From: Caballeronia sp. M1242
Lineage (GTDB): Bacteria; Pseudomonadota; Gammaproteobacteria; Burkholderiales; Burkholderiaceae
Reading direction: 5' to 3'
Assembly: GCF_017220215.1 (NCBI RefSeq)
Contig: NZ_CP071129.1
Span: forward strand, 2,868,256 to 2,932,255
Length of the DNA: 64,000 nt
The stretch's first letter is position 1. Every line of letters starts with the position of its first letter. Of this stretch, positions 37,392 through 46,764 are shown one piece after another. Position numbers and translations under genes: made by a program. The notes under the pieces are model-generated. The model saw only the letters and a program-made list of their open reading frames with translations. It searched no databases and was not told where the DNA came from.

Positions 37392-38032
37392 GCGGCGACT
37401 CCATCGCGCACGAACGGATTCGTGCGGCGTTCTTCGCCAAAGGTCGATGCCGGGCCGTGGCCCGGAACGAAGGTGACGTCGTCGCCGAGCGGCCAGAGCT
37501 TCTCGCGGATCGAACGAATGAGCTCGGCGTGATCGCCGCGCGGAAAGTCCGTTCGGCCGATGGAGCCGGCGAACAGCACGTCACCGACGAACGCAAGCCG
37601 ATGCTCGCGACTGAAGAACACGACATGCCCCGGCGTGTGGCCGGGACAGAAGAAGACTTCCAGCGTCTCGTTGCCGAACTGCACGGTCTCGCCGTCTTCC
37701 AGCCATCGGTCGGGCGTGAATGCTTGCGCGTTCGCGAAGCCGAACCGCTGTGATTGCGCCGGCAACTGATCGATCCAGAACGCGTCTTCCTTCTGCGGCC
37801 CTTCGATCTGCACGCCGTAATGATCCGCGAGCGCCTTCGCGCCGCCGCAGTGATCGAGATGACCGTGCGTGAGCAGCACCTTCTCGACCGTCACGCCCTG
37901 CCGATCCACCTCCGCGATGATCCGCTCGATGTCGCCGCCCGGATCGACGACGGCCGCGCGGCGCGTCGCTTCGCAAACGACGATAGAGCAGTTCTGCTGG
38001 AACGGCGTGACGGGAACGAGAGTGACTTTCAT
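37388..38032 (-). CDS. Metallo-beta-lactamase fold hydrolase (YcbL / glyoxalase II-like)
   Basis: The 214-residue hydrolase has the metal motif [12 protein letters not shown] and the further ligands in PGHTPGH, FVGDVLF and VPGHGP. Small proteins like this resemble YcbL, which hydrolyses hydroxyacyl-glutathione thioesters. The start [15 protein letters not shown] is typical. It is the first gene of a two-gene operon with the exonuclease. Confidence 0.9.
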   Translation of the reverse strand: MKVTLVPVTPFQQNCSIVVCEATRRAAVVDPGGDIERIIAEVDRQGVTVEKVLLTHGHLDHCGGAKALADHYGVQIEGPQKEDAFWIDQLPAQSQRFGFANAQAFTPDRWLEDGETVQFGNETLEVFFCPGHTPGHVVFFSREHRLAFVGDVLFAGSIGRTDFPRGDHAELIRSIREKLWPLGDDVTFVPGHGPASTFGEERRTNPFVRDGVAA

Positions 38033-38698
38033 CGGTCTGTCCGGGGGACGGCGCCTGTAAAAACGTTCATTGTACCGGCCGCTCGGAAGCCGCGACGGTC
38101 GCGCGCGGACGCTTGGAAAAGACTGTCGCAATCGGAAATTCTTGCGCCCATAGGCAGAATCAATGACGATTTCCGCAGTCGGCGCAGCCAGACCCCGCTT
38201 TTTTTGTATAATGGGCTCACTAGTGCATGAGTTTGGTCATGCCGTCAATGGGCGACTGCCGAAATGCCAGTGCGTTTTTACAATCGCCATCAGTAAGCTG
38301 TTAGGGGCCAAAAGCCTCGCAACTGCAACTCAACGCACCTTCTTGTAGGTGCACACGTCTTGTCCAGCCGGGCGCTGCGCGTCCGTTCGATGGCCTTTGC
38401 CGCCGTCACGCTGGATGGGGCCTACGCCGCCGTTCCTGCGCCGTCTCGTGGTCGAGGCGGGCACGAGCGTGATGCCACGTTCGATGGCGGCATGTGGGGT
38501 CTGGTCAGGCTGCCGGGGACAGGTTGCGCCAGACGTGAACGATAACCGGGCGTTTGCGGCACGAGTACGCCGCATCCGAGCATCAGTCTGCCGTTCGCTT
38601 ACGCGAGCGGCGCGCTGCTTTGCGCGGACAAGCCTTTGGCTGCCTGACGCGCGCTCACCGGCGCGGCGCGGCGGCCCTTTTACCGTTGGTAACCGCCT
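38033..38698 (+). promoter_or_regulatory. Long leader region upstream of rlpA
   Basis: A perfect TATAAT (38207-38212) lies about 490 bases before rlpA. The sequence just after it forms a perfect 6-bp hairpin (38225-38230 with 38237-38242) and a TTTTTA run occurs near 38275. A second small hairpin (about 38335-38352) follows. The region could be a long 5' leader or include a small RNA. Open frames crossing it are arginine- and proline-rich and not convincing. Confidence 0.45.
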
Positions 38699-39301
38699 AT
38701 GAATGCTCGATTCATTCGACATATCGCAAGCCTGTTCGCTGTCGGCGTCCTGGCAGGTTGCGCCGCGCCCGGTTCGGGCGATGTCGCGTCATATCATCAG
38801 ACCACGCCTACTATTAGCATGGCAAGTGCCCGCTCGAATGCGCCGCTCGCATTCGACACGAACCTGAGCACGGTTCCGGCCGACAATGCGAACAAGAGCC
38901 AGTCGCTCTCCGACGCGCAGCCGATCACGGACAGCCCGGACGTCGGCACGTTCGAGCAGAAGGGCAAGGCTTCGTGGTACGGCCGCTGGTTTCATGGCCG
39001 CAAGACGGCGAGCGGCGAGAAGTTCGACATGAACGCGATGACCGCCGCCCACCGCACGCTGCCGCTCGCATCGTGGGTGCGCGTGACGAACGAGTCGAAT
39101 CACAAGACCGTCGTCGTGAAGATCAACGATCGCGGTCCTTACGTGCGTGGCCGCGTGATCGACCTGTCGTATGCCGCCGCCGCCGCGCTCGGTATGCGCG
39201 GCGTGGGCACGCAGAAAGTGAAGATCGAAGGCCTCACGCAGCAGGAAGCGCGTGCGGCGCGCGAGCAGTCGCAGTCGCTCGCGGATGACAGCGTGAACTG
39301 A
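38699..39301 (+). CDS. rlpA: RlpA-like lipoprotein with double-psi beta-barrel domain
   Basis: The 200-residue protein has a lipoprotein signal with lipobox LAGC (Cys21) and a RlpA domain beginning KGKASWYGRWFHGRKTASG, with KINDRGPYVRGRVIDLSYAAA as its end. RlpA proteins cut denuded glycan strands during cell separation. There is no C-terminal SPOR domain, so septal targeting must differ from E. coli RlpA. A terminator follows, facing rsmI. Confidence 0.9.
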   Translation: MNARFIRHIASLFAVGVLAGCAAPGSGDVASYHQTTPTISMASARSNAPLAFDTNLSTVPADNANKSQSLSDAQPITDSPDVGTFEQKGKASWYGRWFHGRKTASGEKFDMNAMTAAHRTLPLASWVRVTNESNHKTVVVKINDRGPYVRGRVIDLSYAAAAALGMRGVGTQKVKIEGLTQQEARAAREQSQSLADDSVN

Positions 39302-39327
39302 GCTTTTTCTCGCTCATGTGATTCTCG

Positions 39328-39355
39328 ACGGGCCGTCTTTCGACGGCCCGTTTTC
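39328..39355. terminator. Bidirectional terminator between rlpA and rsmI
   Basis: A perfect 10-bp stem (39328-39337 with 39342-39351) with a TTTC loop is followed by T residues. Confidence 0.85.
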
Positions 39356-40235
39356 ATTCTTGCGCAGGCTTATTGAGCCGCAGCGCGCGCTCGTAGAGTG
39401 CATTGCGCGGCGCGCCCGTGAGCGTCGCCGCGATCCGCGCCGCGCTTTTCACCGACAACTCTTCCAGCAGCGTGAGAAGCAGCGCATCGTGCGCGTCCTC
39501 GGCATCCCCCGCTTCCGGCGCGCCTTCCACCACGAGCACGAACTCGCCGCGCTGACGATTGGCATCTCCTTCGAGCCACGTTGGCCCTTCGGCCAGGGTG
39601 CAGCGATGCAGGCTCTCGTGTAGCTTCGTCAACTCGCGTGCGATCAGAAGCTGCCGCTCGCCACCCAACGCATCGGCGAGCGCGCGCGTCGTTTCGACAA
39701 TGCGATGCGGCGCTTCGTAGAAGACGAGCGCCATCGGATGCCGCGCGAGCGTGCGCAATTGCGAGGCGCGCTGCTTTGCCTTCGATGGAAGAAAGCCGAC
39801 GAACGTGAAGCCGTTGACCCACGCGCCCGCCGCGCTCAATGCGGTGACGACCGCGCTCGGCCCCGGAAGCGGAACCACGGGCAGGCCGGCTGCGCGCACG
39901 GCATCGACGAGACGCGCGCCGGGGTCCGAAATGCCGGGCGTGCCTGCATCCGATACACACGCGACGCGCTCGCCGCTGCGCAGATGCTCGATCACGCGCT
40001 CGGCCGCGCTGCGTTCATTGTGCTCGTGCACGGCGATGGACGGCTTCGAGATGCCGTAACGTGCGAGCAGTTGCGCGGTGTTGCGCGTGTCTTCGGCGGC
40101 GATGCGATCGACGAGCGAAAGCACATGCAGCGCGCGCACGGTGATATCCGCCGCATTGCCGATGGGCGTAGCGACAACGTACAGCGCGCCCGCCGGATAC
40201 TGCTGCCCGGCGGCCAGTTCAGTGATTTGCAGCAT
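39354..40235 (-). CDS. rsmI: 16S rRNA (cytidine 1402-2'-O)-methyltransferase
   Basis: The 293-residue tetrapyrrole-methylase-fold enzyme has [32 protein letters not shown] and PLPGPSAV, all RsmI hallmarks. It methylates the ribose of C1402 in the decoding centre. It diverges from yraN across 90 bases. Placement beside yraN-diaA-dolP matches the E. coli region, without lpoA. Confidence 0.96.
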   Translation of the reverse strand: MLQITELAAGQQYPAGALYVVATPIGNAADITVRALHVLSLVDRIAAEDTRNTAQLLARYGISKPSIAVHEHNERSAAERVIEHLRSGERVACVSDAGTPGISDPGARLVDAVRAAGLPVVPLPGPSAVVTALSAAGAWVNGFTFVGFLPSKAKQRASQLRTLARHPMALVFYEAPHRIVETTRALADALGGERQLLIARELTKLHESLHRCTLAEGPTWLEGDANRQRGEFVLVVEGAPEAGDAEDAHDALLLTLLEELSVKSAARIAATLTGAPRNALYERALRLNKPAQE

Positions 40236-40325
40236 GTGCGCGGGCGGGCGTAGAGCAAAGAGGAGAGGACGTCATTTTGCCACGCGAGCTTCGGCCTGCC
40301 CGCCGACAACTTTCACGGAGCACGA

Positions 40326-40679
40326 ATGTCCAAAACGCTCGGCGATGCTTTCGAGGCACGCGCGCTTCACTATCTCGAGCGGCGGCGCATGCGACTTGTC
40401 GCGCGAAACGTGCGCTGTCGCGGCGGCGAGATCGATCTCGTGATGATGGATGATCGCGGCGCGCTGGTGTTCGTCGAAGTGCGGGCGCGCAGGAGCCGCC
40501 GGTTCGCGGATGCGGCGACGAGCATCGGCGCGACGAAGCGCGCGCGCCTCGTGCGCGCCGCGCAGCACTATCTGACGACGTGGCGCGGCGCGCTTCCGGC
40601 GTGCCGCTTTGATGTGATTGCATTCGACGCGGGCGAGATTCGCTGGCTGCCGGATGCGTTTCGCGCGGACGAGTCGTAG
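40326..40679 (+). CDS. yraN: YraN family (UPF0102) endonuclease-like protein
   Basis: The 117-residue protein has the UPF0102 nuclease-like core: [28 protein letters not shown] and LVFVEVRAR, giving E...D...ExR where many nucleases have ExK. The biochemical role is unclear. It sits between rsmI and diaA as in E. coli. Confidence 0.9.
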   Translation: MSKTLGDAFEARALHYLERRRMRLVARNVRCRGGEIDLVMMDDRGALVFVEVRARRSRRFADAATSIGATKRARLVRAAQHYLTTWRGALPACRFDVIAFDAGEIRWLPDAFRADES

Positions 40680-40813
40680 CGCGCGGTTCGGCGCAGGGTG
40701 CATGCGGTAAACTGCGCAGACTCAACGCCGGGACGCGCGCCGCGATTTGCGCGCGCCTCGCTTCCAACGCCACACGCAATGAACGCCGCATCGCGGCCGA
40801 ACACCGAGAGTCG

Positions 40814-41401
40814 ATGTCAGTCGAACGCATTCAACAGCAATTCCGCGACAGCGCCGCACACACGCTCGAAGCACTCGATACGCTCGCGGTGCCCATCGCG
40901 GCCGCCGTCGATACGCTGTTCAGCGCGCTCGCCAACGGCTCGAAGATTCTCGTATGCGGCAACGGCGCGTCGGCGGCGGATGCGCAACGCTTTGCGGCCG
41001 CGTTGATCGGCCGCTTCGAGCGCGAACGCCCCGGCTTGCCGGCTATCGCGCTGACCACGGATTCCTCGATTCTTACGGCCATCGGCAACGACTTCGCGTT
41101 CGAGCAGATCTTCTCCAATCAGGTCCGCGCGCTCGGACAAGCCGGCGACGTCTTGCTGGCGATCAGTGCATCGGGCAACTGCGTGAACGTGCTCGCCGCC
41201 GTGCAGGAAGCGCACGAACGCGAGATGGTCGCGATCGCGCTGACCGGCGACGGCGGCGGCGCGATGACCGACGTGCTCGCTGATACAGACATCCACATCT
41301 GCGTGCCGTCCGAACGGACCGCGCGTATCCACGAAATACATCTGTTGACCATTCATTGCCTGTGCGACGGCATCGACGCGATGCTGCTGGGCGGAGACTG
41401 A
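40814..41401 (+). CDS. diaA: SIS domain protein DiaA (DnaA initiator-associating factor-like)
   Basis: The 195-residue protein is a SIS-fold member related to phosphoheptose isomerase GmhA. ILVCGNGASAADAQRFAAALIGRFE and AISASGNCVNVL are sugar-phosphate loop motifs. The neighbourhood (rsmI, yraN, dolP) matches the E. coli diaA locus, so DiaA, which stimulates DnaA assembly at oriC, is preferred to GmhA. Isomerase activity is not excluded. Confidence 0.85.
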   Translation: MSVERIQQQFRDSAAHTLEALDTLAVPIAAAVDTLFSALANGSKILVCGNGASAADAQRFAAALIGRFERERPGLPAIALTTDSSILTAIGNDFAFEQIFSNQVRALGQAGDVLLAISASGNCVNVLAAVQEAHEREMVAIALTGDGGGAMTDVLADTDIHICVPSERTARIHEIHLLTIHCLCDGIDAMLLGGD

Positions 41402-41424
41402 ATCTAAAAGGGGGAACGGAGTTG

Positions 41425-42216
41425 ATGAAGAAGACACGCGTCAAGGCGGCGCTGGCTCAAGCCACGCTGACGGTCAGCCTGTTGTCCGGCGTCGCGCTGA
41501 CGATGCAGGGTTGCGCGCTCGCGGTGGTGGGCGCGGCGGCGGGTGGCACGCTGATCGCCACGGATCGCCGCACGCTCGGCGCGCAGACCGAAGACCGCGA
41601 GATTCAGGTAAAGGCGCTTTCGCGGATCAAGGAGAACGTGTCCGATCAGGCGCACATCAACGTGACGGTGTTCAACCGGCGCGTGCTGCTGACGGGCGAA
41701 GTGCCCGACGACGCGTCCAAGCAAAAGGCCGAAGCTGTCGTGCGCGATATCAACAACGTGGGCGGTATCGTGAACGAACTGTCGGTGCAGCCGGCGAGTT
41801 CGATATCGTCGCGCGCTAACGATTCGTACCTCGAAGGCCGCGTGAAGACCGCGATGGTCGGCGAGAAGGATCTGTCGGCCAACTACTACAAGGTGGTGTG
41901 CGAACGAAGCATCATCTATCTGATGGGCCTCGTCACGCAGGACGAAGGCGCGCATGGCGCGGATGTGGCGGCGCGCGTGTCGGGCGTCGAGCAGGTCGTG
42001 AAGGTCTATCAGTACATCAAGCCGGAAGAAGCGAAGGCGCTGGCAGCGGCGGCGTCGGGCGCGAGTTCATCGACGGCGCCGACGCCCGCGCCTGCGGAAG
42101 CGACGGTCGGCACGGTGCCGGATTCGTCGGTGACGTCGCGGCCGCTCGATCAGCAGACTCCGGCGCCCGTCAAGAATTCTGATGTGCGTCCGGGCAGTTC
42201 CAGTTCAGCGAAGTAA
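41425..42216 (+). CDS. dolP: Outer-membrane BON domain lipoprotein (DolP/YraP-like)
   Basis: The 263-residue protein has a lipoprotein signal with Cys30 (TMQGC) and two BON domains (about 55-125 and 130-200, including YLEGRVKTAMVGEKDLSANYYKVV). A Ser/Ala/Pro-rich tail follows. DolP binds anionic lipid at the division site and supports outer-membrane integrity. The E. coli protein is shorter; the low-complexity tail is extra. It follows diaA by 23 bases. Confidence 0.9.
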   Translation: MKKTRVKAALAQATLTVSLLSGVALTMQGCALAVVGAAAGGTLIATDRRTLGAQTEDREIQVKALSRIKENVSDQAHINVTVFNRRVLLTGEVPDDASKQKAEAVVRDINNVGGIVNELSVQPASSISSRANDSYLEGRVKTAMVGEKDLSANYYKVVCERSIIYLMGLVTQDEGAHGADVAARVSGVEQVVKVYQYIKPEEAKALAAAASGASSSTAPTPAPAEATVGTVPDSSVTSRPLDQQTPAPVKNSDVRPGSSSSAK

Positions 42217-42228
42217 TGGTGCGTCAAG

Positions 42229-42579
42229 ATGGTTGAAGCAAGGTTTGTCGTGGCTGCGTTGTTGGCGGCATCGGGCTATGCGGTGGCGGCGGATCAGCCG
42301 GTTGCGTCGGTTTCCTCGGCGAACGCGATGGCGATTGCGCGCAGCAATGCGTGCATGGGCTGTCACGCGGTGGATCGCAAGCTCGTGGGACCGTCGTTTC
42401 AGCAGGTCGCGCAGAAGTACAAGGGCGATGCTCAGGCGAGCGCCAAGCTCGCCAAGAAAGTGAAGGACGGCGGCGCCGGCGTGTGGGGCTCGATTCCGAT
42501 GCCCTCGCACCCCGCGATGAACGACGGCGACATCAAGACCGTCGTCGCGTGGGTGCTCGCGGGGGCCCCGCAGAAGTAA
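42229..42579 (+). CDS. Periplasmic cytochrome c (class I, c551/c552-like)
   Basis: The 116-residue protein has a signal peptide (1 to about 21), the haem site Cys42-MG-Cys45-His46 and an axial methionine in SIPMPSHPAM. It should carry electrons in the periplasm to a terminal oxidase or reductase. It starts 12 bases after dolP, so it is co-transcribed. Confidence 0.93.
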   Translation: MVEARFVVAALLAASGYAVAADQPVASVSSANAMAIARSNACMGCHAVDRKLVGPSFQQVAQKYKGDAQASAKLAKKVKDGGAGVWGSIPMPSHPAMNDGDIKTVVAWVLAGAPQK

Positions 42580-42645
42580 CACGTTGTGGCGCATCGGAGG
42601 GGCTTGATCGCAGGCCGCTTCGCTGTGGTAGAATCGCACTTCGTT

Positions 42646-42721
<76 letters not shown>

Positions 42722-42756
42722 TCACGTGTTCCGGGCAGTTCCAGAGGATTCTGCAG

Positions 42757-42789
42757 ACCCCGCGTCCCGGAAGGCTCGCGGGGTTCTTG
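42757..42789 (+). terminator. Terminator after tRNA-Ala
   Basis: An 8- to 9-bp GC-rich stem (42757-42764 with 42777-42784) is followed by TTCTTGTTT. It lies on the island side of attL. Confidence 0.7.
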
Positions 42790-42911
42790 TTTCCATTCCC
42801 CGATTGGGGTTTCCATTCACAGCCGGGGGCCTTTCAGCGCAGTTTTAGGGGCATCAGGCTCATTTTTGAGCCTGCCAGAAATTTAGGCCTCCACGCTACG
42901 GGAGGTGTCCC

Positions 42912-44122
42912 ATGCCTCTTACCGATTTGGAAGTTCGCCGGGCTGCCGCGCATGAGAAGGCGTACCGGGTCTCTGACGGCCGCTGCATGTATCTCGAGAT
43001 TTCTCCCTCCGGCGGCAAATACTGGCGGTTCAACGACCGGGAGCGGAAGCTGGCGCTGGGCGTTCATCCGGATGTCACGCGCGCAGAAAACGCGATGGAG
43101 CCGGGCGCTGCTCGCCGATGGCATCGACCCTGTCCAGGCCAAGAAAGACAAAAAGCGCCTGGCGCGGCTCAACGCTGCCACTACCTTCGAGGCTGTCGCG
43201 GCTCGAGTGGTTCGAGCAGCATGCGCGCGGCTGGGCGCCGAGCGACTCCGAGAAGATCATGGGACGGTTGAAGAAGACCTGTTTCAGTGGCTTGGATCGC
43301 GTTACATTGCCGACATCACGCCGCTCGAAGTGCTGCGCCGTGCCGAGAAGCGGGGCGCTCACAAAACCGCACGCCGGCTTCAGCGGAACTGCGGCCAGAT
43401 CTTTCGCTACGCCGCCGTGACCGGGCGCGCAATGCGCGATGTGAGCGCCGATTTACGTGGCGCGCTGCGGCCCAACGGCATACCCACTTCGCCTCGATTA
43501 CGGATCCCGAGAAGGTCGGGGAAATGCTGCGCGCCTTCGATACCTTTTCCGGGACACTGGTCGTGCGCACCGCGCTGCACAACTTGCGCCGTTGCTGTTC
43601 GTACGATCCGGTGAACTGAGGCAGGCTGAGTGGACGCAGATAGATCTGGAACGCCGCGAATGACGCTATACCGTTTCCAAGACGAACATGGAGCATCTGG
43701 CACCACTGGCCACACCGGCGGTAGATATCCTGAAAGAGTTGCAGGCGCTGACGGGAAAATGGCGTTGCGTCTCTACAGGTCGGGATCGCTGAAACCCTAT
43801 GAGCGGAGCGGCCATCGATGCCGCGCTGCAGCGGCTGGGCTTCGACAGGAAAACCGAGATCGCCGGCCACGGATTTCGGGCCACGGCTCGGACCATCGTT
43901 CACGAACGGCTCCGGTTTCCGGCCGAAGTTATCGAGCACCAACTGGCGCATCGGGTGCCCGACTCGCTCGGTAGTGAATAAAATCGCACCCGGTTCATCG
44001 ACGACCGGATCGCGATGATGCAGGCGTGGGTTGACTATCTGAATCGGCTGAAGGCGGGCGCAGAAGTGAGGCCGATTCGGCCGAGAGGTGTTTCGAGCGA
44101 GCTTTTTTCTTATGGTGGCTGA
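42912..44122 (+). pseudogene. P4-type tyrosine integrase, broken by several frameshifts
   Basis: The reading starts MPLTDLEVRRAAAHEKAYRVSDG, the typical P4 integrase N-terminus, then moves between frames: RALLADGIDPVQAKK, WFEQHARGWAPSDSEKI, YIADITPLEVLRRAEKRGA, HFASITDPEKVGEMLRAFD, SGELRQAEWTQIDLERRE. A TGA at 43790 interrupts the part before MSGAAIDAALQRLGFDRKTE. Catalytic segments GHGFRATARTIVHE and HQLAHRVPDSLG remain, and a final piece ends at 44122. At least five lesions make it non-functional. Confidence 0.92.
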
Positions 44123-44143
44123 ATGCTGCATCTTCGGTCGATG

Positions 44144-44434
44144 TCAGGAAAACTCAATGCGACCGCTTCGCAAAGCGGGATTCCGTTCAACCTTGATCGG
44201 ATGTGTCATCCAGCCGTATCGGACTCCGTCAGCGGCCCCATTCATATGTTGGCGAATGTGATCGATCAGAGCGCCAACTTGAACCTCTAGATCGGTGATC
44301 GTGCTCGCCAAAGCGGCACATAAGACTGAAAGCGAGTCCAACCACCGTTCATTCACGTAAAAGTGCACGTCGTCTGGCGAGCATTGACGTTCCCGACTTG
44401 CCGCCACAGCAATCATTATGACCAAGCGAACCAC
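44144..44434 (-). CDS. Hypothetical small protein
   Basis: A 96-codon frame ends HIRQHMNGAADGVRYGWMTH and onward, with balanced, protein-like composition. It lies between the dead integrase and the 276-residue gene on the opposite strand. I see no ribosome binding site and no family; it may be a remnant of a longer gene. Confidence 0.35.
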   Translation of the reverse strand: MVRLVIMIAVAASRERQCSPDDVHFYVNERWLDSLSVLCAALASTITDLEVQVGALIDHIRQHMNGAADGVRYGWMTHPIKVERNPALRSGRIEFS

Positions 44435-44638
44435 CTAAGTTCAAAGCGCCACAGCCGTTATCCTCATGAAAAATTCGTGGACCGTAGCGGACAGCCAGCG
44501 GCGCATATTGGCGAGTCCGCGTGCGCATTCCAGATTTGACACGAGACGGAAGAAGTGTGCTGGTCATTGCCAATCCTGGCTCGTGTATCATCGCCAACTC
44601 GCGATACGTGACGTGTTGCACATATACCAAGGTTACAA

Positions 44639-45469
44639 ATGTCGGTTCAGCTACCAGGGGTTTCCGAACGAGTCTTCGAGTTTGCATTTAATTCAGAGTT
44701 CTGCGCGGCTAGCGGTTCAACGCTGGTCGGCTGTCCGTACATCCCGACTCAGAACCAAGAGAAGCGGCTGGGATACGATGTTTCGTTTAAGCTCAGCACA
44801 GGAAAGTCGTACAGGTCACTTTACCTTCAGCACAAGGTTTCTCGTAGAGTTGATGGCAGCAGTCCGTCAAATAAGCACTTTCGTGCCGCTGTAGGCTCTC
44901 CTTACTTTGCGTTTTCGCTCGACGTCGATCAATACAATTTGATCCATCGCTTCTCGCAAAAGCGGTCGCGTGAATTCTATTATTGTGCGCCGATTTTTAC
45001 GCGCCGCAGCGAGCTAGATACGCACTTTCGTAGTGCGCAAGTCGTATCGAATTCAGCGTGGATTGATGTTTCGGGATGTGCATCGATTCCCCGTGGCGAC
45101 GAAGAGTCGCACTGTATTGTGTACGATCCAGCCTTGAAAGGCGCGGCGCGCTTCTCGCAAGAACCTCAGTCTGGCTTGAAGATCCAACGAGCGTCCGTAG
45201 ACGGAATGATTCAGTCGCAACGCACAGTAAGGTTCGACGCCAAATCGCTACGGGAAGAATATGAGGAGTTCTTCGAGACAATTGGCGACTGGTGGGATGA
45301 GGGTCGAAGAATACGGCGACGCAAGTCGGATGCAGATACCGATTTCAGAATGAAGCGCCAACGTCCTGCGCGTCGTAAGCACCTCAATACTCCGGAGGAA
45401 GCTGTAAGCGCAATTCGGGAACTCACGAGCGATTATCTCGGCGTTACATGGCTCGTCCACGAAGCGTAA
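44639..45469 (+). CDS. Unrecognised island protein with nuclease-like D...QxK arrangement
   Basis: The 276-residue protein has no signal peptide or membrane segment. Its N-terminal part contains FAFNSEF (15-21), then PTQNQEKRLGYD (36-47) and LYLQHK (61-66). An acidic residue near 20, Asp47 and Gln64-x-Lys66 could form a PD-(D/E)XK-type site of the QxK variety. The C-terminal third is highly charged (EGRRIRRRKSDADTD). Base composition is nearer 50% GC, unlike the core genome. Placed beside a type I restriction locus, it may be a defence protein; this is inference. Confidence 0.7.
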   Translation: MSVQLPGVSERVFEFAFNSEFCAASGSTLVGCPYIPTQNQEKRLGYDVSFKLSTGKSYRSLYLQHKVSRRVDGSSPSNKHFRAAVGSPYFAFSLDVDQYNLIHRFSQKRSREFYYCAPIFTRRSELDTHFRSAQVVSNSAWIDVSGCASIPRGDEESHCIVYDPALKGAARFSQEPQSGLKIQRASVDGMIQSQRTVRFDAKSLREEYEEFFETIGDWWDEGRRIRRRKSDADTDFRMKRQRPARRKHLNTPEEAVSAIRELTSDYLGVTWLVHEA

Positions 45470-46764
45470 AGAAGTGTGCGGGAAGCGGCGAACGGATAGG
45501 CGCCTAAGTTCGAAGAAGCGATTAGCGATGCAACTCTAAGAAAAGGCGAATTGCGCGGGCGCGCCGCAAACGGCGTGGAATGTCCACCCGGCTCCCGGGA
45601 GGGCGCCGATAAGGGCTCTCCGCTCATTCCATCGGGATCCCGTTCGGGGCCATGCCAGGCAGAACGGACCGAAGGGGGCGCGAAATTCGCTCCAAAGGCA
45701 CGAGCCCGGCACCGTCAGGCAACCGACCCATGACGTGAAGGAACAATCGTCATCGTGGCAAACATCGTGCTCAATAACGCGCCAGAGCAGCAACTTCGCC
45801 CGCTCGCCGATTTGCTTTGTTTCCGCCGCTTTGCGCATTGACAGACGCCAACACCGTCCGTGCTGCCACTGACGTATGGATGGGGGAATTTTCGGTTGCC
45901 ACCTCATACCTCTACAGGTTTTCGGTATCCGGCCTGATCGGAAATCGGAGGAAGCCCTGTACCTGTTGCCCAGGTCTGGCTACACCCCCATTTTCTTTCT
46001 GCTGTGATCCGCTACGTAGCGGATTGCCTTAAGCCGTTTCGGTCGGCGACGACTTCCTGCCTCGTGTAGCTGCAGACACATGCTCTCGTGCTACGTCCTT
46101 ACCGCTCTGTCGAACTCGCCCCTTTGCTTCCGCACGGCGCATCGCATACCTCAGGGAATCGAGCGTCACCTGGATACCTTCCTGTGCGGCCTGCTCGATT
46201 ACTTCATTGCGCGTGTAACCTTTCTCACGCGCCGTGCCGATCTGTGTCCGAATGGATTAAAAGCCATCCCCTACTTTGACCAGCTGAGTGTCTTTCGCCT
46301 TTTCCGGCAGCGTATCCAGCCTGCGTCCTAGCGCCTCCCATTGTCCTCGCGGGAAAGTCCTGATACTCGGCATGACTCGCTCCGACGCACGACATTGATC
46401 GCATCTTGGAACAGGCGTTAACCCGTCCTCCTATGCAGGCGACTGAGATTTGTTCGTCCATCTTCCGGGCGACGTACCGGGTGGCTGGCTAGCATGCCGC
46501 ATCGGCCAAGCGCTGAGCGGGATGCTCGGAAATGTACTTCAGCGAGCATGGCGGCCGGCATCACGTGCTGCACGATGCGCGTGCGAACCGATACCTGATG
46601 GAGGGCTGACCGCGCGCGGCCAACGCGTAAAAGTCCGGTTGCGGGGATGGTCTTTTCAGGGCTCTATAGCTCAAAGCAAGGCAAGCCCGCGACGCGGGCG
46701 CGAAAGCCCGAAGCAAAGGCGGCGCGGGGAGTCGGTGGCCTGCACGGATAGTCAGTGTAAGCGC
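45470..46764. other. Decayed DNA with gene remnants
   Basis: This 1.3-kb stretch has no intact gene that I can support. It holds one clear minus-strand pseudogene (46029-46373). A short C-terminal-like piece at about 46531-46608 on the plus strand reads MYFSEHGGRHHVLHDARAN and is interrupted upstream. The rest consists of short frames with no recognisable product. Confidence 0.6.
46029..46373 (-). pseudogene. Small accessory gene interrupted by a stop codon
   Basis: The frame reads MPSIRTFPRGQWEALGRRLD to Phe38, then TAA (46257-46259), then continues in frame with SIRTQIGTAREKGYTRNEV, an Ala/Glu-rich helical stretch and TRGRKSSPTETA, ending at 46029. Removing one stop gives a coherent 114-residue protein with helix-turn-helix-like character. 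Such small proteins occur on plasmids and integrative elements; I cannot name it. Confidence 0.65.

Noticed and set aside
40814..41401. Phosphoheptose isomerase GmhA
   Set aside because: The SIS fold fits, but the rsmI/yraN/dolP context favours DiaA; there are no heptose genes nearby.
45536..45907. Minus-strand frame of 123 codons in the decayed island region
   Set aside because: It is rich in Trp, Arg and Pro, with no ribosome binding site or recognisable domain, and lies in a region with clear decay.
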